Part shown: piece by piece, positions 1-7,520 of the stretch
Layout of the letters: each line of letters opens with the position of its first letter
How positions within the stretch are numbered: position 1 is the first letter of the stretch
Assembly: GCA_002441445.1 (NCBI GenBank)
Contig: DJWC01000126.1
Span: 85,506 to 97,220, forward strand
Length of the DNA: 11,715 nt
Source: Pusillimonas sp. UBA6240
GTDB taxonomy: Bacteria > Pseudomonadota > Gammaproteobacteria > Burkholderiales > Burkholderiaceae_B
Reading direction: 5' to 3'
The notes under the pieces: generated by a model
The model's input: only the letters and a program-made list of their open reading frames with translations
Told to the model about the DNA's origin: nothing
Database searches by the model: none
Position numbers and translations under genes: made by a program

Positions 1-324
1 CGGCCCGACCGCATCATTGTGGGCGAAGTGCGCGGGGCCGAAGCCCTGGATCTGCTCAAAGCCTGGGGTACGGGCCACCCCGGCGGCATTGCCACGCTGC
101 ACGCCAATTCCGCCTATGGCGCGCTGCTGCGCCTGGAACAACTCACGCTTGAGGCGTCCAGTGTGCCGCCGCGTGCGCTTATCGCCGAGGCGGTGAACGT
201 CATCGTGTTCCTCGCCGGGCGCGGCGCCACGCGCGAGGTGCGCGAGATCGCCCGCGTGACCGGGCTGGACGGCGAGCGCTACCTGTTGGAACCCATCCCC
301 GCCACTTTTGGAGAACGCCCATGA
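1..324 (+). CDS. trbB: TrbB, conjugal transfer ATPase (3' end only)
   Basis: The window opens inside this gene; the reading frame is open from base 1 and gives the last 107 residues. TrbB is the VirB11-family hexameric ATPase at the cytoplasmic base of the conjugative secretion channel. Seen: the start RPDRIIVGEVRG followed by TGHPGG and TLHAN is the classic VirB11/PilT C-terminal ATPase core (Walker B region and His box). The Walker A motif would lie upstream of the window. The gene ends in a 4-base ATGA overlap with trbC, implying translational coupling. The family is usually a little over 300 residues, so about a third is present. Family assignment is secure; the preceding gene is unknown. 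Confidence 0.95.
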   Translation, partial: RPDRIIVGEVRGAEALDLLKAWGTGHPGGIATLHANSAYGALLRLEQLTLEASSVPPRALIAEAVNVIVFLAGRGATREVREIARVTGLDGERYLLEPIPATFGERP

Positions 325-662
325 GGCCCGATCCTTCACGCACCTTTCATGGTCAGGCACTGGCCTTTCTGCACCGCTATGGCGGCCTGTTTCTATTGCT
401 CACTGTCGGTTCTCTACACGCGGCTGGTTCCAGCATGCCCTGGGAAGCGCCGCTGCAATCCATTCTGGATTCGGTGCAAGGGCCGGTCGCCCGCATCGTC
501 GCGGTCATCATCATTATCGTCACGGGCCTGACGCTCGCCTTTGGTGATACGAGCGGAGGCTTTCGAAGGCTGATTCAAATCGTGTTCGGGCTGAGCATTG
601 CCTTTGCCGCCTCCAGTTTCTTCCTGTCGTTCTTCTCCTTTTCAGGCGGGGCGCTGGTATGA
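321..662 (+). CDS. trbC: TrbC, conjugative pilin precursor
   Basis: A 113-residue VirB2/TrbC-type major pilin. Seen: a long N-terminal signal region with a hydrophobic core at about residues 21-33 and a plausible signal-peptidase site after LHA (residue 34), then the mature start AGSSMPWE, which matches the TrbC-family pattern, then a QGPVAR stretch and two membrane segments (about 55-75 and 83-105) separated by a short polar loop with GDTSGGFRR. The mature protein would be about 79 residues. The start ATG overlaps the trbB stop and is the first Met; GGAG at 310-313 gives an acceptable ribosome site. The protein ends only about eight residues after the second membrane segment, so it lacks the long C-terminal tail that RP4 TrbC loses on maturation. 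Confidence 0.93.
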   Translation: MRPDPSRTFHGQALAFLHRYGGLFLLLTVGSLHAAGSSMPWEAPLQSILDSVQGPVARIVAVIIIIVTGLTLAFGDTSGGFRRLIQIVFGLSIAFAASSFFLSFFSFSGGALV

Positions 663-931
663 CGGCACCATCCCACCAGCTCGAAGGGTTTGAAGCGCCG
701 CTGCATCGGGCGTTGACCGAGCCCATTTTGCTGGGCGGTGTGCCGCGCACCGTGGCCATTGCCAACGGCACGCTGGCCGCCGCCGTAGGCCTGGGCCTGC
801 AACTGTGGCTGCCGGGCCTGGCCTGCTGGTTCGTCGGCCACCTGCTTGCCCTGTGGGGCGCGCGGGCGGACGTGCAGTTCATGCAGGTCTTTGCGCGCCA
901 CGTGAAGTATCCCGCGCTGCTGGACGCATAG
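659..931 (+). CDS. trbD: TrbD, VirB3-like inner-membrane protein
   Basis: A 90-residue small membrane protein of the TrbD/VirB3 family, which works with the TrbE ATPase at the inner membrane in pilus assembly. Seen: a polar N-terminus with the family-typical PILLGGVPR segment at about residues 22-30, then two adjacent hydrophobic segments (about 32-50 and 52-68), and a cytosolic tail ending around VKYPALLDA. The start overlaps the trbC stop by 4 bases (ATGA), and the gene is followed ten bases later by trbE, the invariant order in trb operons. Length is normal for the family (about 90-100). Confidence 0.93.
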   Translation: MTAPSHQLEGFEAPLHRALTEPILLGGVPRTVAIANGTLAAAVGLGLQLWLPGLACWFVGHLLALWGARADVQFMQVFARHVKYPALLDA

Positions 932-936
932 GGAGG
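931..936 (+). promoter_or_regulatory. Ribosome binding site that sets the trbE start
   Basis: GGGAGG at 931-936 begins with the last base of the trbD stop codon. It lies five bases before the ATG at 942, the normal Shine-Dalgarno distance. The in-frame GTG at 936 overlaps the site itself and cannot use it, so the ATG at 942 is the likely start of trbE. Confidence 0.7.
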
Positions 937-941
937 TGGCG

Positions 942-3395
942 ATGATGAATCTGGCCCCGTACCGTAAACGTCCCGCGCCGCTCGCGGACTGGCTGCCGTG
1001 GGCGGCACTGGTCGCCGACGGCGTGGTATTGGACAAGGACGGTTCGTTTCAGCGCACGCTGCGGTTTCGTGGGCCTGATCTGGATAGCGCCACGGAATCG
1101 GAGCTGGTCGCCGTCACGGCGCGCTTGAACAATGCTTTGAAACGCTTTGGTTCGGGCTGGGCGCTCTTTGTAGAAGCCGACCGGCGCGAGGCGGGCGATT
1201 ATCCCGAGTCTTCCTTTCCCGAGAAATTGTCGTGGCTGATCGACGAGGAGCGGCGCGCCGCTTTCGAGGAAGCAGACTCGCACTTCGAGAGCGCCTATCA
1301 CGCGACCGTGCTGTGGCAACCGCCCGAGGATACGCGCGCACGTGCCGGGCGCATGCTCTATGAGAACGCCGCCCGCCAGGGCGTGGACTGGCGCGAACGG
1401 CTGACCGGCTTTCTGGCCGAGACCCAACGGTTTGCCGGGCTGCTCGATGGCTTGATGCCCGAGGTGCGCTGGCTGGATAGCGCGGACACGCTCACCTATC
1501 TGCATGGCACGATCTCCACGCGCCCACATCGGGTGCGCGTACCCGAGGTGCCGTTCTACCTGGACGCACTGCTGGCTGACAGTGCGCTGGTGGGCGGTGT
1601 CGCACCCATGCTGGGCGGAGAGCACCTGCGGGTGCTGTCCGTGTGCGGTTTTCCGACGCGCACCTGGCCCGGCATGCTGGATGATCTGAATCGGCTGGGC
1701 TTTGCCTATCGTTGGATGACGCGCTTTCTATGTTTGGACAAGAGCGAAGCGGAAAAAGAGCTCAAGCGCCTGCGCCGGCATTGGTTCGCCAAACGCAAGA
1801 GTGTCCTGGCGCTGCTACGCGAAACGCTTTCCCAGCAGGAAAGCCCACTCGTTGACAGCGACGCCGACAACAAGGCGGCCGATGCGGACAACGCCTTGCA
1901 GGAGTTGGGCTCGGACGATGTGGCCTACGGGCTGCTGACTGCGACCGTGGTGGTGACGGATGCGGATGCCGCCGTGGCCGACGAAAAACTGCGCCTGGCC
2001 GGACGGGCGATCGAAGCGCGCGGCTTTGTCGTTGTGCCCGAGACGCTCAACGCGGTGGAGGCCTGGCTGTCTTCGCTGCCCGGTCATGTCTACGCCAATG
2101 TGCGCCAGTGGCCGGTGTCCACGCTGAACCTGGCGCACCTGATGCCAGCGTCTGCGGTCTGGGCGGGGCAGGAGAGGAATACCCACCTGGACGGTCCACC
2201 GATGATCGTCACGCGCACCGATGGCGCGACACCGTTCCGGCTGGTGACGCATATCGGCGATGTGGGCCATACGCTGGTCGTAGGCCCGACGGGCGCGGGT
2301 AAATCGGTGTTGCTTGCCATGCTGGTCTTGCAGTTCCGGCGCTATGCGGGCTCGCGTGTCTTTGTCTTCGAGATGGGCCGGTCGCTGCGCGCCGCCATCC
2401 TGGGGCTGGGCGGCGAGTATCACGACCTGGGCCTGGAAGGCGAGGCGGTTTTCCAGCCGCTGGCGCGGGTGGACGATCCCGCCTACCGCAGCCAGGCCGC
2501 TGAGTGGATCGAGGGGCGTCTGGTCATGGAAGGCGTGACCGTTGGCCCCGAGGAAAAGGCTGCCGTATGGTCTGCGCTGGGCAGTCTGGCCAGCGCGCCC
2601 GTGGCGCAGCGCACGACGACGGGACTTTCCGCCTTGCTGCAATCGAATCGGTTGCGTCAGGCGTTGTCCCCCTATGTGTTGGGTGGCGCGCATGGCCGAT
2701 TGCTCGATGCCGACCATGATCGGCTCGGTACCGCCGACGTGCAGGGTTTTGAGATGGAAGAGCTGATGCCTTCCAGAGCGGCCGCCAATGCGGTGATCCG
2801 CTACCTCTTTGCCCGTCTGGAGGAACGGTTCGATGGCGCGCCCACGCTGCTGGTGCTGGACGAAGCCTGGCTCTTTCTTGATGACCCGGTGTTCGCTGCG
2901 CGTTTGCGCGAATGGCTCAAGACCTTGCGCAAGAAGCAAGTCTCTGTCGTCTTCGCCACGCAATCGCTGGCCGACATCCGGGATTCGGCCATTGCGCCGG
3001 CCATCATCGAAAGCTGCGCCAATCGCATCTTCCTCGCGAACCCGCAGGCGTTGGAGCCGCAGATTCGCACGATATACGAAGGCTTTGGGCTGAACGCTCG
3101 CCAGATCCAGCTTGTTGCCCATGCGAGCCCCAAGCGCGACTACTACTACCAGTCGCGACTGGGCAACCGCATGTTCGATCTGGACCTGGGGCCGGTAGCG
3201 CTGGCTTTTGCCGGGGCGGGCACCCCCGCCGATCAGCGCGCCATCGACGCGGTGCTGGCCGAGCATGGCCGCGAAGGTTTTGCAGCTGGCTGGCTCCGCC
3301 ATCGCGGCCTGGATTGGGCAGCCGAATTGATTGACCCGGTTGCGACATCTGAATCTCTGAACCCCATTCCTGCCACTGTGGAGGTATCCCCATGA
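942..3395 (+). CDS. trbE: TrbE, VirB4-family conjugation ATPase
   Basis: An 817-residue ATPase that powers assembly and substrate transfer of the conjugative T4SS at the inner-membrane base. Seen: a CagE/TrbE/VirB4 N-terminal half starting MMNLAPYRKR, followed by a RecA-like ATPase half. The Walker A motif GPTGAGKS lies at residues 448-455. The Walker B is LLVLDEAW with D640 and E641, and the downstream FATQSL motif carries Q674. All key ATPase residues are intact. The start at 942 is preferred over the GTG at 936 because of its Shine-Dalgarno spacing. The stop overlaps the trbJ start by 4 bases. Length is normal for TrbE (about 800-850). There is no sign of frameshift or fusion. Confidence 0.96.
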   Translation: MMNLAPYRKRPAPLADWLPWAALVADGVVLDKDGSFQRTLRFRGPDLDSATESELVAVTARLNNALKRFGSGWALFVEADRREAGDYPESSFPEKLSWLIDEERRAAFEEADSHFESAYHATVLWQPPEDTRARAGRMLYENAARQGVDWRERLTGFLAETQRFAGLLDGLMPEVRWLDSADTLTYLHGTISTRPHRVRVPEVPFYLDALLADSALVGGVAPMLGGEHLRVLSVCGFPTRTWPGMLDDLNRLGFAYRWMTRFLCLDKSEAEKELKRLRRHWFAKRKSVLALLRETLSQQESPLVDSDADNKAADADNALQELGSDDVAYGLLTATVVVTDADAAVADEKLRLAGRAIEARGFVVVPETLNAVEAWLSSLPGHVYANVRQWPVSTLNLAHLMPASAVWAGQERNTHLDGPPMIVTRTDGATPFRLVTHIGDVGHTLVVGPTGAGKSVLLAMLVLQFRRYAGSRVFVFEMGRSLRAAILGLGGEYHDLGLEGEAVFQPLARVDDPAYRSQAAEWIEGRLVMEGVTVGPEEKAAVWSALGSLASAPVAQRTTTGLSALLQSNRLRQALSPYVLGGAHGRLLDADHDRLGTADVQGFEMEELMPSRAAANAVIRYLFARLEERFDGAPTLLVLDEAWLFLDDPVFAARLREWLKTLRKKQVSVVFATQSLADIRDSAIAPAIIESCANRIFLANPQALEPQIRTIYEGFGLNARQIQLVAHASPKRDYYYQSRLGNRMFDLDLGPVALAFAGAGTPADQRAIDAVLAEHGREGFAAGWLRHRGLDWAAELIDPVATSESLNPIPATVEVSP

Positions 3396-4120
3396 AAACC
3401 CATACCCTTGCCGCGCTGGTTGTGGCGCTGGCGGCCGCCGCGCCCTCGGCCCATGCCTGGCGCACGGTCTTCGATCCATCCAACTACACGCAAAACGTGA
3501 TGACGGCCGCCCGCACCTTGGAGCAGATCAACAATCAGGTGCGGCAGCTTCAGAACGAGGCGCAAATGCTGGTCAATCAGGGCCGTAATCTGGCCTCGCT
3601 GAACTTTGACAGCATCAACCGGCTGCGCACCACGCTCGCCACCACCACGCGTCTGGTCGATGAGGCCAGGGGTTTGAGCTTCGACGTTTCGCGCATGGAC
3701 GCGGATTTTGCGCGGCTGTATCCCGACGAGTACGGGGCCGCCGTGACCCGCGATCAGATGGTGCTGGATGCTCGGGAACGCTGGACGCAATCGCTGGAAT
3801 CGCTGCGCACCACCGTTCGCGTGCAGGCGCAGGCGATGGACAATCTGCGCGACGACGAAGGGGTGCTTGCCGACATCGTGGCACAAAGCCAGTCGGCTGC
3901 GGGCGCCTTGCAAGCCCAGCAGGCGACCAATCAGCTTTTGGCGCTCCAAGCCAAGCAGGCGATCCAGCAGCAGCATTTGCAGATCACTCAAGACCGGGCC
4001 ATGGCGCTTGATCAAGCGCAAGCCGTCGCTGATGAAGCCCAGGCGCGCGAGATCCGGCGCCGGTTCAGGGGCAGTGGCAAGGGCCAGTACACCCCACAGT
4101 CTGTGACCTTTTATCGCTGA
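3392..4120 (+). CDS. trbJ: TrbJ, VirB5-like periplasmic transfer protein
   Basis: A 242-residue secreted protein of the TrbJ/VirB5 type, thought to act at the pilus tip or in pilus assembly. Seen: a cleavable Sec signal peptide (residues 1-22, ending SAHA before W23), then a long, largely alpha-helical, Gln-rich body with coiled-coil character (for example LEQINNQVRQLQNEAQML near residues 43-60, and Gln-rich helices at about 155-205). The last 25 residues carry an EIRRRFRGSGKG...YTPQ motif that recurs at the end of the next gene product. The start is supported by GGAGG at 3380-3384, seven bases before the ATG. It overlaps the trbE stop (ATGA). Family assignment rests on the signal peptide, helical pattern and the invariant position between trbE and trbK/L. 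Confidence 0.92.
   Translation: MKTHTLAALVVALAAAAPSAHAWRTVFDPSNYTQNVMTAARTLEQINNQVRQLQNEAQMLVNQGRNLASLNFDSINRLRTTLATTTRLVDEARGLSFDVSRMDADFARLYPDEYGAAVTRDQMVLDARERWTQSLESLRTTVRVQAQAMDNLRDDEGVLADIVAQSQSAAGALQAQQATNQLLALQAKQAIQQQHLQITQDRAMALDQAQAVADEAQAREIRRRFRGSGKGQYTPQSVTFYR
4049..4105 (+). repeat. C-terminal module copy 1 (in trbJ)
   Basis: This 57-base stretch encodes the 19-residue motif EIRRRFRGSGKG-Q-YTPQ-S-V at the end of TrbJ. The matching copy is at 4274-4330 in trbK. Sixteen of 19 residues are identical with no gap. The DNA differs mainly at third codon positions, so this is a protein-level repeat rather than a recent duplication. Confidence 0.85.
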
Positions 4121-4121
4121 C

Positions 4122-4126
4122 GGGAG
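4122..4126 (+). promoter_or_regulatory. Ribosome binding site that sets the trbK start
   Basis: GGGAG lies six bases before the ATG at 4133 and only three before the in-frame GTG at 4130. It therefore favours the ATG and a lipoprotein beginning MRKLWIP. Confidence 0.6.
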
Positions 4127-4132
4127 AATGTG

Positions 4133-4342
4133 ATGCGCAAATTGTGGATTCCCATTTTGGTGCTGGGCGCCATGCTCACCGCTTGCGGTGACAAAGAGGA
4201 TGGCGGTAGGCCCCAGGCTTCGCAGGTCGTTGAACCGGGCGTGGATGAGGAGCAGGTGATGCGTGAGGCGGCGGAAATCCGCAAGCGCTTCCGTGGCAGC
4301 GGCAAGGGTAAGTACACGCCGCAGCCGGTGGACGGATTCTGA
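4133..4342 (+). CDS. trbK: TrbK-like small lipoprotein (candidate entry-exclusion protein)
   Basis: A 69-residue predicted lipoprotein. Seen: an N-terminal hydrophobic segment and a lipobox LTAC with the lipidated Cys at residue 18, then an acidic linker and a basic C-terminal motif (EIRKRFRGSGKG...YTPQ, from about residue 48) nearly identical to the C-terminus of TrbJ. Known: RP4 TrbK, a small lipoprotein encoded between trbJ and trbL, mediates entry exclusion, blocking uptake from cells carrying the same system. Position, size and lipobox all match that role, but exclusion activity is inferred. A VirB7-like structural lipoprotein role is the main alternative. The ATG at 4133 is preferred over the in-frame GTG at 4130 because GGGAG at 4122-4126 lies six bases from it. 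The gene lies 12 bases after trbJ and 2 before trbL. Confidence 0.8.
   Translation: MRKLWIPILVLGAMLTACGDKEDGGRPQASQVVEPGVDEEQVMREAAEIRKRFRGSGKGKYTPQPVDGF
4274..4330 (+). repeat. C-terminal module copy 2 (in trbK)
   Basis: Encodes EIRKRFRGSGKG-K-YTPQ-P-V near the end of the TrbK-like lipoprotein, the same length as the copy in trbJ at 4049-4105. Glu, Ile, the two flanking Arg, Phe, the GSGKG core and YTPQ are retained, with many synonymous differences between the copies. Both copies fall in the last 25 residues of their proteins. Confidence 0.85.
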
Positions 4343-4344
4343 GC

Positions 4345-5622
4345 ATGAACGATCTGGCCGTCATCGACCGCTACACGCAGGTCTTTTCGCAATACATCGA
4401 CAGTGGCTTTGGGTTGCTGGGCGGTGAAGTCGCGTACCTGACGGCCACGCTCGTAGTGATCGACATGACGCTCGCCGGCCTGTGGTGGGCAATGGGCGGC
4501 GGCCAGGATGACATCCTCGCCCGGCTTATCAAGAAGACACTGTATGTAGGAGCCTTTGCTTTCATCATCGGCAACTTCAACGCCATCGGCAACATCATCT
4601 TCGAATCGTTCTCGGGTTTGGGGTTGGTGGCGTCCGGCTCCACCATGACTGCGGGTGAGTTCCTACAACCGGGGCGGCTTGCGCAAGTCGGCGTCGAGGC
4701 CGCTGAGCCGTTGCTGGATCAAGTGGGTGAGTTGTCCGGCTTTACCAGGGTGTTCGCCAACCTGGACACCATCGTCATCCAGCTTTTGGCTTGGGTCGTG
4801 GTGGTGTTGAGTTTCTTTGTTCTATCCATTCAGCTTTTCATCACCTTGATCGAGTTCAAGCTGGTGACGCTGGCAGGCTTCGTGTTATTGCCCTTTGCGC
4901 TGTGGAACAAATCCGCATTTCTCGCCGAAAAAGTGGTGGGCTACGTCATTTCCGCCGGCATCAAGGTATTGGTGCTCGCTGTCATCGTGGGCATCAGCAC
5001 ACTGGTCTTCAATGATTTCCGTACCGGCATCGGCGCAGAGCCCACGCTTGACGATGCCGCCGCCGTGATGCTTGCGTCGCTTGCCATGGTGGGGCTGGGC
5101 ATCTTTGGGCCGGGCGTGGCAACTGGCTTGGTCTCGGGAGCCCCGCAGTTAGGCGCTGGCGCGGCCGCCGGAACCCTGCTCGCCGCCGGTGGCGTGGCGG
5201 CGGTCGGAGCGGCGGCGGGTTCGGCGGTCGCGGGTAGTGCGGCGCGCATGGCGGGCGGCGGTGTGCGGGCCGCAACCTCCATGGCGTCCAGCGCACGCAA
5301 AGCCTACACGGAAGGTGCGAGCTTCTCGGGGCAGACGGGGCTCAAAGCTGTGGGCGCCGGCATGGCCGATGTGGCCCGCAGCGGTGCAGTGGCCGCTGGC
5401 CGTCGCCTGAAAGCCGGTTTTACGGGTGCATCGCAGGGCGGCGGTGGCATCGGTGGTATCAGCGCTTCGGCGTCGGCCCCTTCCGCACCGCCCGCCTGGG
5501 CCAAACGGGCGCAGGCGCGCCAGCGTGTGACGCACGGCGCAACGCTGGCCGCGCATGCGGTGCGCTCGGGGGACGCCGGCGGTAGTGGCGCGAGCCCCAG
5601 CCTGCGTGATCAATCCAACTAG
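4345..5622 (+). CDS. trbL: TrbL, VirB6-like polytopic inner-membrane channel protein
   Basis: A 425-residue membrane protein of the TrbL/VirB6 family, thought to form part of the inner-membrane translocation channel. Seen: roughly six hydrophobic segments (about 29-50, 62-85, 140-162, 165-186, 197-222 and 238-262), including FVLLPFALW just after the fourth. These are followed by a long Gly/Ala-rich tail (about 265-425) with a PPAWAKRAQARQR stretch typical of TrbL C-termini. The start lies two bases after the trbK stop with no strong ribosome site, so translation is probably coupled to trbK. Length is at the lower end of the family (about 420-530). The low-complexity tail makes the C-terminal boundary poorly conserved, but the frame is intact. 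Confidence 0.94.
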   Translation: MNDLAVIDRYTQVFSQYIDSGFGLLGGEVAYLTATLVVIDMTLAGLWWAMGGGQDDILARLIKKTLYVGAFAFIIGNFNAIGNIIFESFSGLGLVASGSTMTAGEFLQPGRLAQVGVEAAEPLLDQVGELSGFTRVFANLDTIVIQLLAWVVVVLSFFVLSIQLFITLIEFKLVTLAGFVLLPFALWNKSAFLAEKVVGYVISAGIKVLVLAVIVGISTLVFNDFRTGIGAEPTLDDAAAVMLASLAMVGLGIFGPGVATGLVSGAPQLGAGAAAGTLLAAGGVAAVGAAAGSAVAGSAARMAGGGVRAATSMASSARKAYTEGASFSGQTGLKAVGAGMADVARSGAVAAGRRLKAGFTGASQGGGGIGGISASASAPSAPPAWAKRAQARQRVTHGATLAAHAVRSGDAGGSGASPSLRDQSN

Positions 5623-5631
5623 GAGAGGACG

Positions 5632-6345
5632 ATGCGCTTTCGCAGACCTTCGGTGAAATATGCGGCCACGCCCGAACCGGCCACCCCCTTCCAGAAGGCG
5701 GGCCAGGTCTGGGATGAACGTCTTGGGACGTCTCATGCGCAGATGCGCAACTGGAAATGGATGGCCTTCGGGTGCCTGCTGCTGGCGGGCGTCGCCATGG
5801 GCGATAACGCCTGGCGACGCACCCAGGGCACAGCCGCCGTCCCGTACCTCGTCGAGATAGCCTGCGGCGACGTTCAGTCCGTACACCCGGCAACGCCGCT
5901 GGGAGATCCCGCCGATCAGGACATTGCGAATCAACTGACGCGCTTCATTGACAACGTGCGTTCCCTTTCCGTGGACCCGGTGGTCGTGCGCAAGAATTGG
6001 CTCAGCGTCTACGACTACACCACCGACCGGGGCGCGGCGTTTCTGAACGAGTATGCGCGTGAACACGAACCGCTGAAAAACATCGGCAAGCGCTCAGTGA
6101 TGGTCGATATCGTCAGCGTCGTGCGCGCAAGCGACCAATCTTTCCAGATCCAGTGGGATGAGCATGCCTACGTGAATGGCGCATCCGCGGGCACGGAGCG
6201 GTGGACGGCCATTCTGACCATTGTGCTGCAACGCTCGCGCCAGGACAAAAAGCTGCGGGTCAACCCCTGGGGCATTTATGTGGACGGCATCAGTTGGAGC
6301 CGCCAGTTCTCCGCAAACCCTACGCCTGGAGGCACATCGCGATGA
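5632..6345 (+). CDS. trbF: TrbF, VirB8-like inner-membrane assembly factor
   Basis: A 237-residue bitopic protein of the VirB8/TrbF family, which nucleates assembly of the T4SS core from the inner membrane. Seen: a cytosolic N-terminus with YAATPEPATPFQKAGQVWDER, one membrane segment (about residues 42-58), then a periplasmic NTF2-like domain with SLSVDPVVVRKNW, ERWTAILTIVLQ and a terminal NPWGIYVDGISWSRQ, all family hallmarks. A strong ribosome site (AGGAGAGG, 5621-5628) precedes the ATG. The start is nine bases after trbL, and the stop overlaps the trbG start (ATGA). The strand around residue 80 (VEIACGDVQ) looks at least one residue shorter than the usual family pattern. Confidence 0.94.
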   Translation: MRFRRPSVKYAATPEPATPFQKAGQVWDERLGTSHAQMRNWKWMAFGCLLLAGVAMGDNAWRRTQGTAAVPYLVEIACGDVQSVHPATPLGDPADQDIANQLTRFIDNVRSLSVDPVVVRKNWLSVYDYTTDRGAAFLNEYAREHEPLKNIGKRSVMVDIVSVVRASDQSFQIQWDEHAYVNGASAGTERWTAILTIVLQRSRQDKKLRVNPWGIYVDGISWSRQFSANPTPGGTSR

Positions 6346-7520
6346 CGCATTCCTTATCTATACCTCATCATTCCGTAGCAGCGACGTCGCACCCCGAAGG
6401 TGCCGGCCTGCGTACCCGTTCGCCCTGGCGGCGACATAGCCCGCACACTGGCCACGTTCGCCGTGGCCGTCCGGTGCGCAGCGCCTGGCCGGGCTTTACC
6501 CGTCACGCGCGCGCCGGCGCCTATCGACCACGACCTTGCGGCCTGGCCCTGGTTGTCCTTGTCGCCGCATTGGCCGGCTGCGCCACGCATGGCATACCGC
6601 CGCCAGAAATTGCCTTGGACGATTTGGATGTGGCGATCAGCGCGCCCGTGGAGATGCCTGAACCGCTTAAGCCGGTGGAGATTGTGCCCGTTCCGCAACC
6701 TTTGCCTTTGCCGGGACAGTTGAAGAACCTCAACGACAAACCGGCGCCCGAGCTGGCGAACCCTACGGCGCGTGTCGAGCACGCCAACCGCGAGGCGCGC
6801 ATGGCCCCGACGCGCGATGGCTTCATCAATGCCATTCAGGTCTGGCCGTACACGGAAGGCGCCTTGTACCAAATCTATGCCAGCCCCGGCCGCGTGACGC
6901 TGGTGCAGCTTCAGATCGGCGAAAAGTTGATCGACGTGTCGGCCGGCGACACCGTGCGCTGGATCGTGGGAGACTCTATCAGCGGCAGCGGCGCATCGAG
7001 CCGACCGAACTTGCAGATCAAGCCGGTGCGCGCGGGGTTAAAGACGAACCTGGTGGTGACAACCGACCGACGCATCTATCTGCTCGAACTGGCCTCTACC
7101 GCCTCGGCCTGGATGGCTTCCGTGTCCTGGGACTATCCGCAAGACCGCTTGGCCGAACTGAAGCGGCGCAATGAAGCCGCCATGGACGCCACACCTTTGG
7201 CGGCGGGCGTCTCGGTGGAGCAATTGCGCTTTCGCTACGAGATTACGGGCGACACGCCATCGTGGCGGCCGCTGCGCGCCTTCGATGACGGCCACAAGGT
7301 CTTTATTCAGTTTCCGTCCGGTATCATGCAGGGTGAATTGCCGCCGCTGTTTCTAGTGGGGCCGCAAGGCGACCTGCAATTGCTGAACTACCAGTACCGC
7401 GCCCCTTACTATGTGGTGGACAGGCTCTTTGGTGCGGTGGAACTGCGCCTGGGCGGAGATAAAGCCAAGATCGTGCGTATCAGCCGCAATGATGGAAAAC
7501 CGGCGCGGAGCGGATTATGA
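6342..7520 (+). CDS. trbG: TrbG, VirB9/CagX-like outer-membrane core lipoprotein
   Basis: A 392-residue VirB9-family protein forming the outer-membrane ring of the T4SS with TrbI. Seen: a hydrophobic segment and lipobox LAGC with Cys80; a proline-rich linker (about 85-130); the VirB9 N-terminal beta domain around IQVWPYTEGALYQIYASPG; and the C-terminal domain with WRPLRAFDDGHKVFIQFP and YRAPYYVVDRLFGAVELRLG. The chosen ATG has GGAGG at 6328-6332 nine bases upstream and overlaps the trbF stop, the same pattern as the other junctions. It leaves a 79-residue, Arg- and His-rich stretch before the lipidated Cys, far longer than a normal lipoprotein signal. A GTG about 43 codons downstream is an alternative start, but no clear ribosome site supports it. 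Confidence 0.93.
   Translation: MTHSLSIPHHSVAATSHPEGAGLRTRSPWRRHSPHTGHVRRGRPVRSAWPGFTRHARAGAYRPRPCGLALVVLVAALAGCATHGIPPPEIALDDLDVAISAPVEMPEPLKPVEIVPVPQPLPLPGQLKNLNDKPAPELANPTARVEHANREARMAPTRDGFINAIQVWPYTEGALYQIYASPGRVTLVQLQIGEKLIDVSAGDTVRWIVGDSISGSGASSRPNLQIKPVRAGLKTNLVVTTDRRIYLLELASTASAWMASVSWDYPQDRLAELKRRNEAAMDATPLAAGVSVEQLRFRYEITGDTPSWRPLRAFDDGHKVFIQFPSGIMQGELPPLFLVGPQGDLQLLNYQYRAPYYVVDRLFGAVELRLGGDKAKIVRISRNDGKPARSGL

Noticed and set aside
879..1625. 248-codon - strand open frame across the trbD/trbE junction
   Set aside because: A shadow of trbD and trbE; it has no family features and does not fit the operon direction.
1815..3479. Long 554-codon open frame on the - strand across trbE
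   Set aside because: It is antisense to the conserved TrbE ATPase frame with all its motifs. Long antisense frames are common in GC-rich coding DNA, and its protein is Arg/Gln-rich with no recognisable domain.
5845..5880. Apparent compensated frameshift in trbF (the VEIACGDVQ stretch is shorter than usual, and the +1 frame gives DSL-like residues)
   Set aside because: It could be a real local indel pair, but the frame is open, both flanks match the family, and the usual pattern is recalled rather than aligned. Not strong enough to call.
5149..6066. 305-codon - strand open frame across trbL and trbF
   Set aside because: A shadow of the Gly/Ala-rich TrbL tail and TrbF. The composition is typical of antisense GC-rich frames.
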